Positions 40,261-48,009 of a stretch of DNA of 64,000 nt are shown here, piece by piece. The stretch's first letter is position 1. Every line of letters begins with the position of its first letter. The notes under the pieces were generated by a model. The model was not told the origin of the DNA, searched no databases, and saw nothing but the letters and a program-made list of their open reading frames with translations. The DNA is from Fimbriimonadaceae bacterium (GTDB lineage: Bacteria > Armatimonadota > Fimbriimonadia > Fimbriimonadales > Fimbriimonadaceae), in NCBI GenBank assembly GCA_019454105.1, contig CP075364.1, positions 186,001 through 250,000 on the forward strand, given 5' to 3'. A program made the translations under genes and the position numbers.

Positions 40261-41553
40261 CTAGTTGAACCGCTGCCCGAGGCCCATCCTCTCTGACTCG
40301 TGCTCCCCGATTCGCTCGACGACCGCTCCCAATGACATGAGCGTCTGCTCGAACCGTTCGTAGCCCCTATCGATAAAGTGCACGTTCTTAATGATCGTCT
40401 GGCCCTGGGCAGCGAGGCCGGCCAGCACGAGCGCGGCGCCGGCCCGCAGGTCGGTCGCTTCGACCGTCGCTCCGGTCAATCTTTCGACACCGTTGATCAG
40501 GGTCAGCCGGCCGCTCACCCTCATGTCGGCGCCCATGCGGTTGAGCTCCTGGACGTGCCCAATTCGGCTCTCGTAAAGCGTTTCTTCGATCGAGCTCGAT
40601 CCGGACGCGAGCGCCAACAAGGCTGACAACGGTTGCTGCATGTCGGTTGGAAACCCGGGATAGGGCATGGTCTTGATCGAGATCCCTGTTGGCCGGCAGT
40701 CTCCCACGACCCTGATTCGATCGACGCCCTCTTCCACGGTCAGCCCGGTCTCTCGCAGCTTGTTCACCAAGGCCGTCTGCGGCTCTGGAAGAACCCCAGA
40801 GACGGTGACGTCTCCGCCGGTGACGGCTCCGGCCAGCAGGTAAGTGCCCGCCTGGAGACGGTCTTCGGGCACGCGGAACTCGCAACCGCCCAGCCGTTCG
40901 ACCCCGGTCACGGTGATGGTGCTCGTGCCAGTGCCTTCGATCCGGGCTCCGAGCCGCACCAAGAAATCAGCGAGAGCGACGACTTCGGGCTCCATGGCCG
41001 CGTTGTGGATGGTCGTAATGCCATGGGCGAGCACGGCGGTGGACATCAAGTGCTGGGTCGCGCCAGCGCTCGGCTGATCGAGATAGATCTCGCAGCCTTC
41101 CAGCCTGGGCGCGGTCGCCTGATATCGACCATTTTGGAGTTCGATCTTCGCGCCGAGTGCGGCGAGGCCCTTGAGGTGGTAATCGACCGGTCTTGCGCCG
41201 ATCTTGCATCCGCCTGGGACGGGAATGTCCGCTTTGCCGACCCGGGCGAGCATGGGGCCAAGGACATAGAAACCGGTCCTAATGGGCCTGACCGTCTCGG
41301 CGTCAGCTACGTGCGAGTCAAGATGTGAGCAATCGATGAAGAGCGACCCTTCGCGCGACTCGACCTGCGCACCGAGTTGGCGGAGCAACCGGATCTTGAT
41401 TTGGACGTCTGTCACATCGGGAACGTTGTGCAGGACGATCGGCTCCTGACCCAGCACGACCGTCGATAAGATGGCCAAGGCGGCGTTCTTGCTGCCCGGC
41501 ACCTGGACCTCACCGCATACGGGGCGACCCCCGTCGATCCTCAAAACTTGCAT
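40261..41553 (-). CDS. murA: UDP-N-acetylglucosamine 1-carboxyvinyltransferase
   Basis: About 430 residues. MurA adds enolpyruvate to UDP-GlcNAc, the first committed step of peptidoglycan synthesis. The catalytic, fosfomycin-binding Cys is in [16 protein letters not shown] (about residue 116). Other conserved parts are [29 protein letters not shown] and [16 protein letters not shown] chose the ATG at 41553; the frame continues upstream to 41646 but that stretch overlaps the TAGAAT (41585-41590, minus) promoter candidate. It heads a murA-mreB unit. Confidence 0.96.
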   Translation of the reverse strand: MQVLRIDGGRPVCGEVQVPGSKNAALAILSTVVLGQEPIVLHNVPDVTDVQIKIRLLRQLGAQVESREGSLFIDCSHLDSHVADAETVRPIRTGFYVLGPMLARVGKADIPVPGGCKIGARPVDYHLKGLAALGAKIELQNGRYQATAPRLEGCEIYLDQPSAGATQHLMSTAVLAHGITTIHNAAMEPEVVALADFLVRLGARIEGTGTSTITVTGVERLGGCEFRVPEDRLQAGTYLLAGAVTGGDVTVSGVLPEPQTALVNKLRETGLTVEEGVDRIRVVGDCRPTGISIKTMPYPGFPTDMQQPLSALLALASGSSSIEETLYESRIGHVQELNRMGADMRVSGRLTLINGVERLTGATVEATDLRAGAALVLAGLAAQGQTIIKNVHFIDRGYERFEQTLMSLGAVVERIGEHESERMGLGQRFN

Positions 41554-41584
41554 GGACGACACGCTCCCTCCGTGGAGCGGTCGC

Positions 41585-41590
41585 ATTCTA
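41585..41590 (-). promoter_or_regulatory. Candidate -10 (TAGAAT) for murA
   Basis: TAGAAT on the minus strand lies 31 bases before the murA ATG. The -35 is not recognisable. Confidence 0.3.
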
Positions 41591-41694
41591 CACCAACCTG
41601 CAGGGCGCCCTCCGGCGGTCTTGAAAGGGCCAGGAGGCTCAGTCAAGTATTAAGGCAGTGTTATTGCGGTGCTTTTCTGGGTCGCGGACCGTTC

Positions 41695-41836
41695 AGAATA
41701 ATGTAGCCGTGAAATGGAGCCGTGAAGACCGCTCGCGTCGCGTGTGGCCCCCGATGTGGGACGACACGATAGGAGCCGACGTGCCATCCTCAAGGCCCTC
41801 ACAGGCCCGCAAGCCCTTGGCATGCGGGCTTTTTTT
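41695..41836 (+). ncRNA. Candidate structured leader RNA or small RNA upstream of the HNH gene
   Basis: The 317-base gap between murA and the HNH gene has no credible coding frame but has RNA-like structure. A compound stem is formed by CGTCGCGTGT (41736-41745) with ACACG (41764-41768) and CGACG (41777-41781), enclosing CCC/GGG. The nonamer AGCCGTGAA is repeated in tandem near 41705 and 41718. The segment ends in a strong intrinsic terminator at 41805-41836, only 35 bases before the HNH start. CAAGG (41791-41795) can pair with CCTTG (41815-41819), which would break the inner part of the terminator. This resembles an attenuator or riboswitch, or a separate short RNA; AATAAT (41697-41702) is a possible -10. 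Confidence 0.4.
41805..41836 (+). terminator. Intrinsic terminator before the HNH gene
   Basis: GCCCGCA (41805-41811) pairs with TGCGGGC (41823-41829), and inside it GCC (41813-41815) pairs with GGC (41819-41821) around CTT; seven T follow (41830-41836). This is the best rho-independent terminator in the window, yet on the plus strand there is no gene before it. Confidence 0.85.
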
Positions 41837-41870
41837 GGCTTTCCGGACTCACGGCGGAGGTGAATGAACG

Positions 41871-42404
41871 ATGTCTGTGCACGACGTGCTGCTGTTAAAC
41901 GCGAACTACGAGCCTCTCAACGTCTGTAACCTGCGAAGGGCCGTGACCCTGATCATGCTCGGAAAGGCCGAACTGATCGAAGAGGCCCCGAAGGGCCTCA
42001 GCACGTCGTCGGGCTCTTTGACGGCTCCGTCGGTCGTCAAGATGCGATATCACGTCCGGAGGCCGATGCCGGAACTGCGGCTGTCCCGGCACTCAGTGCT
42101 CGCTCGCGACAACTACACCTGCCAATATTGCGGCTCCAAACGTGACCTCACGATCGACCACGTCGTGCCTCGGTGGTGCGGAGGGCCGCACACTTGGGAC
42201 AACTTGGTCGCTTGCTGTCGGAAATGCAACCTTAAGAAAGGGGACAAGACACCGCCACAAGCGAACATGAAGCTCAAGCGGCGACCCAAAAGGCCCCATT
42301 ACGTGCCCTATCTCTCATTGCCGAAATACCTGCGGGCCATGCAGAGGGAAGAGTGGGCTTTCTACCTGCCAGTTTTCAACGAGTTCTCTTTGGTGGTCAA
42401 TTAG
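41871..42404 (+). CDS. HNH endonuclease family protein
   Basis: 177 residues. The N-terminal part, VLLLNANYEPLNVCNLRRAV and LIMLGKAELIEE, and the C-terminal HNH domain with CQYCGSKRDLTIDHVVPR, GGPHTWDNLVACCRKCN and KKGDKTP (two CxxC pairs and the His-Asn) match a widespread bacterial HNH family whose members are not tied to restriction or homing and whose target is unknown. GGAGGTGA (41856-41863) seven bases before the ATG is the strongest Shine-Dalgarno in the window. The gene lies behind a terminator-bearing leader. Confidence 0.92.
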   Translation: MSVHDVLLLNANYEPLNVCNLRRAVTLIMLGKAELIEEAPKGLSTSSGSLTAPSVVKMRYHVRRPMPELRLSRHSVLARDNYTCQYCGSKRDLTIDHVVPRWCGGPHTWDNLVACCRKCNLKKGDKTPPQANMKLKRRPKRPHYVPYLSLPKYLRAMQREEWAFYLPVFNEFSLVVN

Positions 42405-42440
42405 GCTCTTGGGAACGGATGTCGTCTAGAGAATATCAGA

Positions 42441-42914
42441 ATGCAAGGGAATCTCGCCAACGTCTTTGCCGCTAATTATCTTGTCTTCGGGCTTCCCCAG
42501 GACAAAATCGACGAGATCGCCTCAATGGCCATGTTTGAGACGTTAGGGCCGGGAGCCAGCGTCGTCTCGGTGGGAGACAAGAGTTCGGACCTCTTCGTGA
42601 TTCTTGATGGAACGGTTTTGATCCACACCAAACATGGAGACAAACTTGCCGAAGCGGGTTCAGGCAGTGTCATCGGGGAAGTGGCCCTGGTCGACGATCA
42701 GCCCCGCTGCGCCAACGTCACGACCAAGGGATCAGTCTATATGGCAAGGTTGCCAGCAAGCGACCTTCGCGCCTATATGGCGAAGAACCGGGAAGTTGGG
42801 TTTTTAATGCTTGCCAACTTGGCAAGAGTCCTCAGCATGAGGCTCAGAAACCTGGATCAAGTCGTGGAAGGGCTCTTTGGAAAAGCCAGAGACCCGTGGG
42901 ACCTGGCGACTTAG
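42441..42914 (+). CDS. Cyclic nucleotide-binding domain protein (stand-alone)
   Basis: 157 residues that make one CRP-type effector domain: FETLGPGASVVSVGDKSSDLFVILDG, then HGDKLAEAGSGSVIGEVALVDDQPRCANVTTKGS, where the phosphate-binding cassette is GEVALVDDQPRCANV. There is no helix-turn-helix or other output domain; a short helical tail follows. It may bind cAMP or another ligand and act by protein contact. It follows the HNH gene by 36 bases. Confidence 0.85.
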   Translation: MQGNLANVFAANYLVFGLPQDKIDEIASMAMFETLGPGASVVSVGDKSSDLFVILDGTVLIHTKHGDKLAEAGSGSVIGEVALVDDQPRCANVTTKGSVYMARLPASDLRAYMAKNREVGFLMLANLARVLSMRLRNLDQVVEGLFGKARDPWDLAT

Positions 42915-43016
42915 AACCGGTCTATTTTCTGGTTCTTCACTCATTCGGCATAAGTCACGGTTCAAACCAAGGCTCAAAACTGGCACATTCTCAGTGAGGC
43001 GGAAAGGATCAGTCCG

Positions 43017-43238
43017 ATGATCAATCCTTCCAGTGTCAGTTTGATGGCGTCGCTTGCTGGACTCCGGAAAGTCCAGTTCCAGGCGTTTCAAGCTATGGCC
43101 TTAGCCGGACAAGTCACCCATGATCCGGAAGCCCGGTCCATGGTCGACCAAGCGGCAAGTTTGATCGTCAAGACCAACGAGGCGACAGCCGAGGTTGGAA
43201 AGGCCCTTCGTCAGACGACCTTCGACATCAAGATTTAA
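43017..43238 (+). CDS. Small protein of unknown function
   Basis: 73 residues: an Ala/Leu-rich helix (LMASLAGLRKVQFQAFQAMALAG), then a second polar helix (DQAASLIVKTNEATAEVGKAL). GGAAAGGA lies seven bases before the ATG. The size and helix pattern faintly recall YjfB-type motility proteins, but I would not assign it. The reading frame looks real because of its ribosome-binding site and amino-acid balance. Confidence 0.5.
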   Translation: MINPSSVSLMASLAGLRKVQFQAFQAMALAGQVTHDPEARSMVDQAASLIVKTNEATAEVGKALRQTTFDIKI

Positions 43239-43508
43239 CCCGCCGATAGAGCGGGACGTGGGAAATATGTGTTCCAAGGCGGCGGACACGTCATGACCCC
43301 CACACTCCACCAGCGAACCCCCGCAAGGCCCTTCCAGTGCGCCGACCCGCTGAATCCGCGAGAATCTCGCCCGGCGACCGCCATGGGCCTTCCATGCCGG
43401 CTTGCCAAGCAGTCCGTCCACTTAGCGCCGCTCTCGGGCCCCTTTGGCTTCTTTGGGCATCCCGTCCCACATGTGACCGAAATCACAGTTTGAACCATGA
43501 CCTTCCGG
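43239..43508. other. Gene-free stretch with one hairpin
   Basis: About 270 bases between the small protein and the MarR gene. Directly after the stop codon CCCGC (43239-43243) and GCGGG (43251-43255) form a short hairpin without a T-run. I see no credible gene, tRNA or known riboswitch in the rest; short frames there are shadows. Confidence 0.4.
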
Positions 43509-43519
43509 TACCCTAACAC
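43490..43519 (+). promoter_or_regulatory. Candidate promoter of the MarR gene
   Basis: TTGAAC (43490-43495) is 18 bases before TAACAC (43514-43519), or TACCCT (43509-43514) can be read as a -10 that ends six bases before the ATG at 43521. Either reading places the transcript start at or close to the start codon. Confidence 0.35.
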
Positions 43520-43520
43520 T

Positions 43521-43958
43521 ATGACAAGCGAGCAGATTGGCGCCAGGATCGCGACCCTTTACGAGCTTCAGTCTGCTTGGCTGGAACCCCGCTTGGCCGG
43601 CATGGGAGTGAGCTGGACCACGTTCCAACTCTTGGCCACTGTCACGGCCGCAGGCCGCGCCGCATCGCAGGTGGAGGTGGCGAGACGGCTCGGCGTGACG
43701 CCAGCCACCCTCAGCGAGACCGTGTTCTTGCACGTGAAGCGCGGATTGCTCGAGCAAGTGACGTCGTCCCGTGACCGGCGGGTCAAAGTCCTCCGGTTGA
43801 CCCCAGACGCAAAGACTCTCATGCGGCAGATCAAGAGACTCCTGGAAGAGTCCGAGTCGCTTATGACTGCGGGAATCGGCCAGGAAGACAGCGCCAACGC
43901 GGCGAGAATCCTCGACCGACTGAGAGAAAATCTCGAGACTGCCCTCTATCCGAACTGA
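43521..43958 (+). CDS. MarR-family transcriptional regulator
   Basis: About 145 residues. The winged helix is clear: WTTFQLLATVTAAGRAASQVEVARRLGVTPATLSETVFLHVKRGLLEQV over several segments, and the wing SSRDRRVKVLRLTPDAKTLM. Flanking helices would form the dimer interface. Such proteins usually repress their own or a neighbouring gene and are released by phenolic or oxidising ligands. I chose the ATG at 43521; ATG 43497 in the same frame would overlap the promoter candidate. Confidence 0.9.
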   Translation: MTSEQIGARIATLYELQSAWLEPRLAGMGVSWTTFQLLATVTAAGRAASQVEVARRLGVTPATLSETVFLHVKRGLLEQVTSSRDRRVKVLRLTPDAKTLMRQIKRLLEESESLMTAGIGQEDSANAARILDRLRENLETALYPN

Positions 43959-43962
43959 CGGC

Positions 43963-43982
43963 TTTCCACAGATCGTGGATAA
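43963..43982. promoter_or_regulatory. Inverted pair of DnaA-box-like sequences
   Basis: CTTTCCACA ending at 43970 matches TTATCCACA at seven of nine positions, and CGTGGATAA (43974-43982) matches TGTGGATAA at eight of nine. They face each other in the gap after the MarR stop. This could be a small DnaA site, an operator or chance. No dnaA or dnaN gene is near. Confidence 0.3.
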
Positions 43983-44037
43983 GTGTGTGCAGAGAATCTT
44001 AACGTTGTCGCACCGATATCCGCTTTGCGTGCGTCAG

Positions 44038-44044
44038 TATAAAT
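44038..44044 (+). promoter_or_regulatory. Candidate -10 (TATAAAT) for the gene at 44058
   Basis: TATAAAT lies 13 bases before the ATG. No convincing -35 stands at the usual distance. Confidence 0.4.
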
Positions 44045-44057
44045 ACAGGTCGCAGGC

Positions 44058-44429
44058 ATGATCCGGATCGTGGGAGTTCAGAAGAGCGACAAGGCGGGCC
44101 AAGAGTTCGTTCTGTTGCAAAACCAGGGAAGCATGCGGGTTCGATTGCGCGGGCACGTGGTGGTCGCCGAAAACGCTTTGGCTACGGGCGGCTACTCGAA
44201 CGCGATCCACCTCTTTTCAGACGACGTCGAAGTTATGCCAGGCTGGTATGTCCTCTTGCGAACCTCTCTCGGTGAACCTCGTTGGTCTTCCACAAGCGAG
44301 GGCCAACGGGTCTTTTACACCTACATGAACCGAGAGTCACCTGTATGGCAGGAGACCGAGGGACATCTGCACCTGTTGGCTCCGCAGCATAGCTTCATGG
44401 AGAGGTCGGCCGAGGCCGTCCTCGTCTAG
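44058..44429 (+). CDS. Small protein, possibly lamin-tail-domain-like
   Basis: 123 residues, beta-rich, no signal peptide. The pattern QEFVLLQNQGSMRVRLRGHVV, then SDDVEVMPGWYVLLRTSLGE and a closing HLHLLAPQHSF recalls LTD (lamin-tail) folds, in which EYVEL-N and a Gly-Trp occur at similar places. This is a weak resemblance. It converges with pth, overlapping it by four bases. Confidence 0.6.
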   Translation: MIRIVGVQKSDKAGQEFVLLQNQGSMRVRLRGHVVVAENALATGGYSNAIHLFSDDVEVMPGWYVLLRTSLGEPRWSSTSEGQRVFYTYMNRESPVWQETEGHLHLLAPQHSFMERSAEAVLV

Positions 44430-45025
44430 GTTCTGTTAACCTCGTTCATCGTTTGGTCGACGCCAAACTCGAGCCATATCTCGCACGCAGTGGCCGACCT
44501 CTCGATCGCTCGGTCAATTTCGATCGACTCATCGGAGTTGAACCGGCTCAGCACGTGCTCGACAGTGGGATCGTCGGTCTTGCCGATACCGATCTTGATC
44601 CGAGGATAGTCCTGTGTGCCGAGCGAGGCGATGATGGACTTGTGCCCATTGTGGCCCCCTGAACTGCCTTTGGCCCTGACTCTGACTCGCCCGGTTGGAA
44701 GGTCGAGGTCGTCGGCCACGACCAGGATCCGGTCAGGTTTGATCCCGTAGGACTTTGACAATGCGGCCACCGCCTGGCCGCTCAGATTCATAAATGTCAG
44801 TGGTTTGCAGAGCACCACAGGACGGCCATGGACGAGCCCGACTCCAAAGTTGGATCGATGTTGATTCTTGTCCAACTTCACACCGTGGACTTTAGCCAAT
44901 CTTTCGATGACGGCAAATCCGACATTGTGGCGGGTACCAGCATACTGCGGGCCTGGGTTGCCAAGGCCCACGATCAAAGCTTCTGGGGGTAGGACAGGAT
45001 CCCGGTTCTTCTTGAGCCACTTCAC
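44426..45025 (-). CDS. pth: Peptidyl-tRNA hydrolase
   Basis: 199 residues. Pth frees tRNA from prematurely released peptidyl-tRNA. Conserved: VGLGNPGPQYAGTRHNVGF with the catalytic His (about 33) and Asn, KPLTFMNLSG, VADDLDLPTGRVRVR and SSGGHNGHKSI. It starts at a GTG, 11 bases after the uppP stop. rplY, its common partner, is not present. It is the last gene of the long run from secE. Confidence 0.95.
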   Translation of the reverse strand: MKWLKKNRDPVLPPEALIVGLGNPGPQYAGTRHNVGFAVIERLAKVHGVKLDKNQHRSNFGVGLVHGRPVVLCKPLTFMNLSGQAVAALSKSYGIKPDRILVVADDLDLPTGRVRVRAKGSSGGHNGHKSIIASLGTQDYPRIKIGIGKTDDPTVEHVLSRFNSDESIEIDRAIERSATACEIWLEFGVDQTMNEVNRT

Positions 45026-45036
45026 CTAGAAACTCC

Positions 45037-45858
45037 CTATCCTTGATGGAAAAACCCGTTGACCGCGAGGCCAAGGATCGTCAAGCCGAGGAGGATCCGA
45101 TAGACCACGAACACGGTCATCGACCGAGTCTGGACGAACTTCATGAGAAATGCGATGGCCCAGTATCCGCTTGCGAACGAGACGACGGTCGCAACGATCG
45201 TCGGTGTCAGACCCGCTCCCAAGAGTTCAGATCTTTCCTTGTAGAGCTTGTACAAACCACTGATCAGGATCGCGGGAATGGAGAGCAAGAATGAGAAACG
45301 GGCGGCGGTCGTTCGGTCAAGACCGAGAAAAAGCCCTCCTGTGATGGTCGATCCGCTGCGGCTTGAACCTGGAATCAAGGCCAGGGCTTGCCACATGCCG
45401 ATGACAAGGCCGTCGCGGACCGTGATGCTCTCTTGGCCACGGTTTTGGCGGCCGACCCGCTCCGCGACCGCCAAGAACAGGGCGAGGACGATCAAAGTCG
45501 CCGACACGACCCAAGGCGACCTGAACTCATGGTCGATCCATCGCTGGCCGACAAGTCCGGCCAAACAGACGGGCACGGTCCCTCCGAGGAGCGCCCAAGC
45601 GAGCCTCGACTCGACTGAGTCTCTTTCCTTTCCCGAGAGTCCTGCCAGGAAGCCTCGAGAAATGTTGAGGAAGTCGCTCCAAAAGTAAACAAAAACCGCG
45701 GCGAGCGTGCCCAGTTGAATCACAGCCGTGAAACCTGATCCGGGATCTTTCCAACCGGCAAAAACCGGCAGAAGATAAAGGTGTCCACTGCTCGATATGG
45801 GGAGGAACTCGGTCAAGCCTTGAACGATTCCCAAGACGATCGCTTGGATCAAGTCCAT
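45037..45858 (-). CDS. uppP: Undecaprenyl-diphosphatase
   Basis: 273 residues, about eight helices. UppP (BacA) recycles undecaprenyl diphosphate to the monophosphate lipid carrier. The two conserved motifs are GLTEFLPISSSGHL (about 14-27) and ALIPGSSRSGSTI (about 158-170). It overlaps wecB by ten bases, so the carrier-recycling step is tied to the polymer genes. Confidence 0.96.
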   Translation of the reverse strand: MDLIQAIVLGIVQGLTEFLPISSSGHLYLLPVFAGWKDPGSGFTAVIQLGTLAAVFVYFWSDFLNISRGFLAGLSGKERDSVESRLAWALLGGTVPVCLAGLVGQRWIDHEFRSPWVVSATLIVLALFLAVAERVGRQNRGQESITVRDGLVIGMWQALALIPGSSRSGSTITGGLFLGLDRTTAARFSFLLSIPAILISGLYKLYKERSELLGAGLTPTIVATVVSFASGYWAIAFLMKFVQTRSMTVFVVYRILLGLTILGLAVNGFFHQG

Positions 45859-46982
45859 GGATGCTCCAATGCGGTAGCGATCCCCAGGAACTCACAGACT
45901 TTGTATCGGATCCGGGCCGAGGCCCGTCCGTCGCCGTAAGGACTCACCGCTTGGGCCATGGCCGCATAGGCGGTCGGATCGCTGAGGAGCGAAGTAGCCT
46001 CGCGGAGGATCGTCTCCTCGTCCGTCCCGACGAGCTTGGCTGTTCCTGCCTCAACGCCTTCTGGTCGTTCCGTGGTTTCTCGCATGACCAGCGCCGGTTT
46101 ACCGAAGGCAGGGGCCTCCTCCTGGATCCCGCCCGAATCGGTCAAGACGATCGTGCACCGCTCGATAAGCTTGACAAACTCGGGATAGTCGGGCGGCTCG
46201 ATCAAATCGATCCGCTCAGCGCCATCGAGAACAGACCTCAACGTTTCGCGCACGCTAGGATTGCGGTGCATCGGGACGACTACGCGAAGCGCAGGGAACC
46301 GATCGGCGAGCGACCTGACCGCTCTCGCGATCCTGAGCTGGGGTTCGCCCCAGTTTTCCCGGCGGTGTGTGGTGACCAGCGCCAGAGGCCCTGAATGTTC
46401 GGAGTACCACTGCATCTGGCTCTCTTCCGCCACCTTCTTGACCGCGTCGATCCCCGTGTTCCCCGTGACGAACACCGACTCAGGGGCAACGCCCTCCCGT
46501 AATAGGTTGTCAGCCGACCATCGGGTGGGAGGAAAATGGAGGCGGGCGACAAGGCCTACGGCCCGTCTGTTGAACTCTTCCGGAAACGGATCGTCGATCT
46601 CGGGAGTCCGGAGTCCGGCCTCGACGTGGGCAAATGGCACCCGCCGATAGAAGGCCGAAAGACCGGCGAGGAAGGTGGTGGTCGTGTCTCCTTGGGCCAG
46701 GACAATCGAAGGTTCGGTGCGGGCAAGGGCATCGTCAAGGCCCGTCATGATCCTTGCGGTCAGCTCGGCCAGGGTCTGACCGTGTGACATCACGTCCAAG
46801 TTGAGGTCTGGCCGCAAGCCGAACGATCCGAGGGCCTGGTCCAACAGTTCCCGGTGTTGACCGGTCGAAACGAGCACAGTGTCGATCTTGTCGGCATACT
46901 TCTGGAACTCGAGGACGACCGGGGCCGACTTGATAGCGTCCGGTCGAGTTCCCACCACGAACACAGCCCGTGGCTTAGCCAT
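45849..46982 (-). CDS. wecB: UDP-N-acetylglucosamine 2-epimerase (non-hydrolysing)
   Basis: 377 residues. It interconverts UDP-GlcNAc and UDP-ManNAc for envelope polymers. Family residues: VGTRPDAIKSAPVV at the start, STGQHRELLDQAL, QGDTTTTFLAG, HVEAGLRTPEIDDPFPEEFNR, TTHRRENWGEP and LTDSGGIQEEAPAFGKP. It overlaps both neighbours by a few bases. Confidence 0.96.
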   Translation of the reverse strand: MAKPRAVFVVGTRPDAIKSAPVVLEFQKYADKIDTVLVSTGQHRELLDQALGSFGLRPDLNLDVMSHGQTLAELTARIMTGLDDALARTEPSIVLAQGDTTTTFLAGLSAFYRRVPFAHVEAGLRTPEIDDPFPEEFNRRAVGLVARLHFPPTRWSADNLLREGVAPESVFVTGNTGIDAVKKVAEESQMQWYSEHSGPLALVTTHRRENWGEPQLRIARAVRSLADRFPALRVVVPMHRNPSVRETLRSVLDGAERIDLIEPPDYPEFVKLIERCTIVLTDSGGIQEEAPAFGKPALVMRETTERPEGVEAGTAKLVGTDEETILREATSLLSDPTAYAAMAQAVSPYGDGRASARIRYKVCEFLGIATALEHPWT

Positions 46983-48009
46983 ACACCCTCATGATCGTGA
47001 TCAAGGCGCCGCAAAGGGCCACGGCGACGGCGTAGAGGATCCAAACCGCCTGTCGCTGGCTCAAGCCGCGCTGAAGCAGTTGGTGGTGCAAGTGACGTTT
47101 GTCGGCTTGTGAGATGGGTTGTCGCGAGGCGATTCGGCGAAAGACCACGGTCATAGCGTCGAACAACGGAACGGCAAAGACCAGCAGGGGTACCAATATT
47201 GCCAAGGCGGCGGCGGTCTTCAGGGCTCCGACGATCGAAAGACTTGCCAAGACGAACCCTAGGAACTGGGCTCCGCCCGTTCCCATGAAGACTTTGGCCG
47301 GGTTGTAGTTGTAGCGCAAGAACCCGATGCTCGCCCCGGCGGTCGCTGCTGCGACCAGAGCTACCCTCGGCTGGCCCTCATAGGTCGCGATGATCGACAG
47401 AGTCGAAGCGGCGATGGCAGCGATCCCGGCCGCGAGGCCATCGATCCCGTCGATCGTGTCCATCGTTTTCGTGATGACAAAGATGTAGACGGCAGTAATG
47501 GGTACCGCCCAGACCCCGAACGCCGTCCATTGTTGCTCGCTGGCAAAGAAGGGCGTCTCGATCCCCTGAATCTTGACCCGGCCGACCGAATCATAAAAGA
47601 ACTGGATCGCGACCCCGGCCCCGAGCAAGTAGAGCAACTGCCATTTGGCCGAAAGCTGCTTGAGGTCGTCGACCGCCCCCATAACGACGATAACAGCGCC
47701 GATCCCGAGAATGCCAAGCAAGTAGGGGGGGAACGGCGAGTGGGGGTATGCCAGCGGCAAGACGACAAGCAGGGCCAAAGCGACCCCGCCGAAAATGGCC
47801 ATCCCGCCCCAGCGGGGGGTGGGTTCCTTGTGGACCCGTCGGTCATCGCGGGTCGGATCGTCCACCGCGCCTTGCGCCAGGGCCAGCTTGCGGGCCAGGG
47901 GGGTGAGGACGAGGGTGAAGACCAGCGCGACCGCCATGCCCAAAAGTGGATAGCGGAACCCATCCATGAAGTCCCCGGTCGCGGCAGCCAGCCATCCGTC
48001 AATCGACAT
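46975..48009 (-). CDS. TagO/WecA-type polyprenyl-phosphate N-acetylglucosamine 1-phosphate transferase
   Basis: 344 residues, about 11 helices. It loads GlcNAc-1-P onto undecaprenyl phosphate to begin a surface polymer. Conserved: RRVHKEPTPRWGGMAI, MGAVDDLKQL (two Asp), MDTIDGIDGLAAG (Asp pair) and the HLHHQLLQRG motif. The usual MGDxGSxxLG is MGTGGAQFLGF here, so the Asp held to bind Mg2+ in MraY relatives is Thr (codon 47278-47280). It overlaps the dCMP deaminase and wecB genes. Confidence 0.9.
   Translation of the reverse strand: MSIDGWLAAATGDFMDGFRYPLLGMAVALVFTLVLTPLARKLALAQGAVDDPTRDDRRVHKEPTPRWGGMAIFGGVALALLVVLPLAYPHSPFPPYLLGILGIGAVIVVMGAVDDLKQLSAKWQLLYLLGAGVAIQFFYDSVGRVKIQGIETPFFASEQQWTAFGVWAVPITAVYIFVITKTMDTIDGIDGLAAGIAAIAASTLSIIATYEGQPRVALVAAATAGASIGFLRYNYNPAKVFMGTGGAQFLGFVLASLSIVGALKTAAALAILVPLLVFAVPLFDAMTVVFRRIASRQPISQADKRHLHHQLLQRGLSQRQAVWILYAVAVALCGALITIMRVYG

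Noticed and set aside
41658-41867. 69-residue plus-strand frame in the murA-HNH gap
   Set aside because: It runs through the terminator hairpin and the HNH Shine-Dalgarno, and its composition is Arg/Ser-rich without conservation signals.
42976-42996. Sigma-54 promoter (TGGCAC) before the small gene at 43017
   Set aside because: The required GC element is not at the correct distance.
43242-43248. GCCGATA as sigma-28 -10 element
   Set aside because: No TAAA about 15 bases upstream; the sequence is part of the hairpin after a stop codon.
43269-43493. 74-residue frame before the MarR gene
   Set aside because: No ribosome-binding site, proline-rich, overlaps the promoter candidate.
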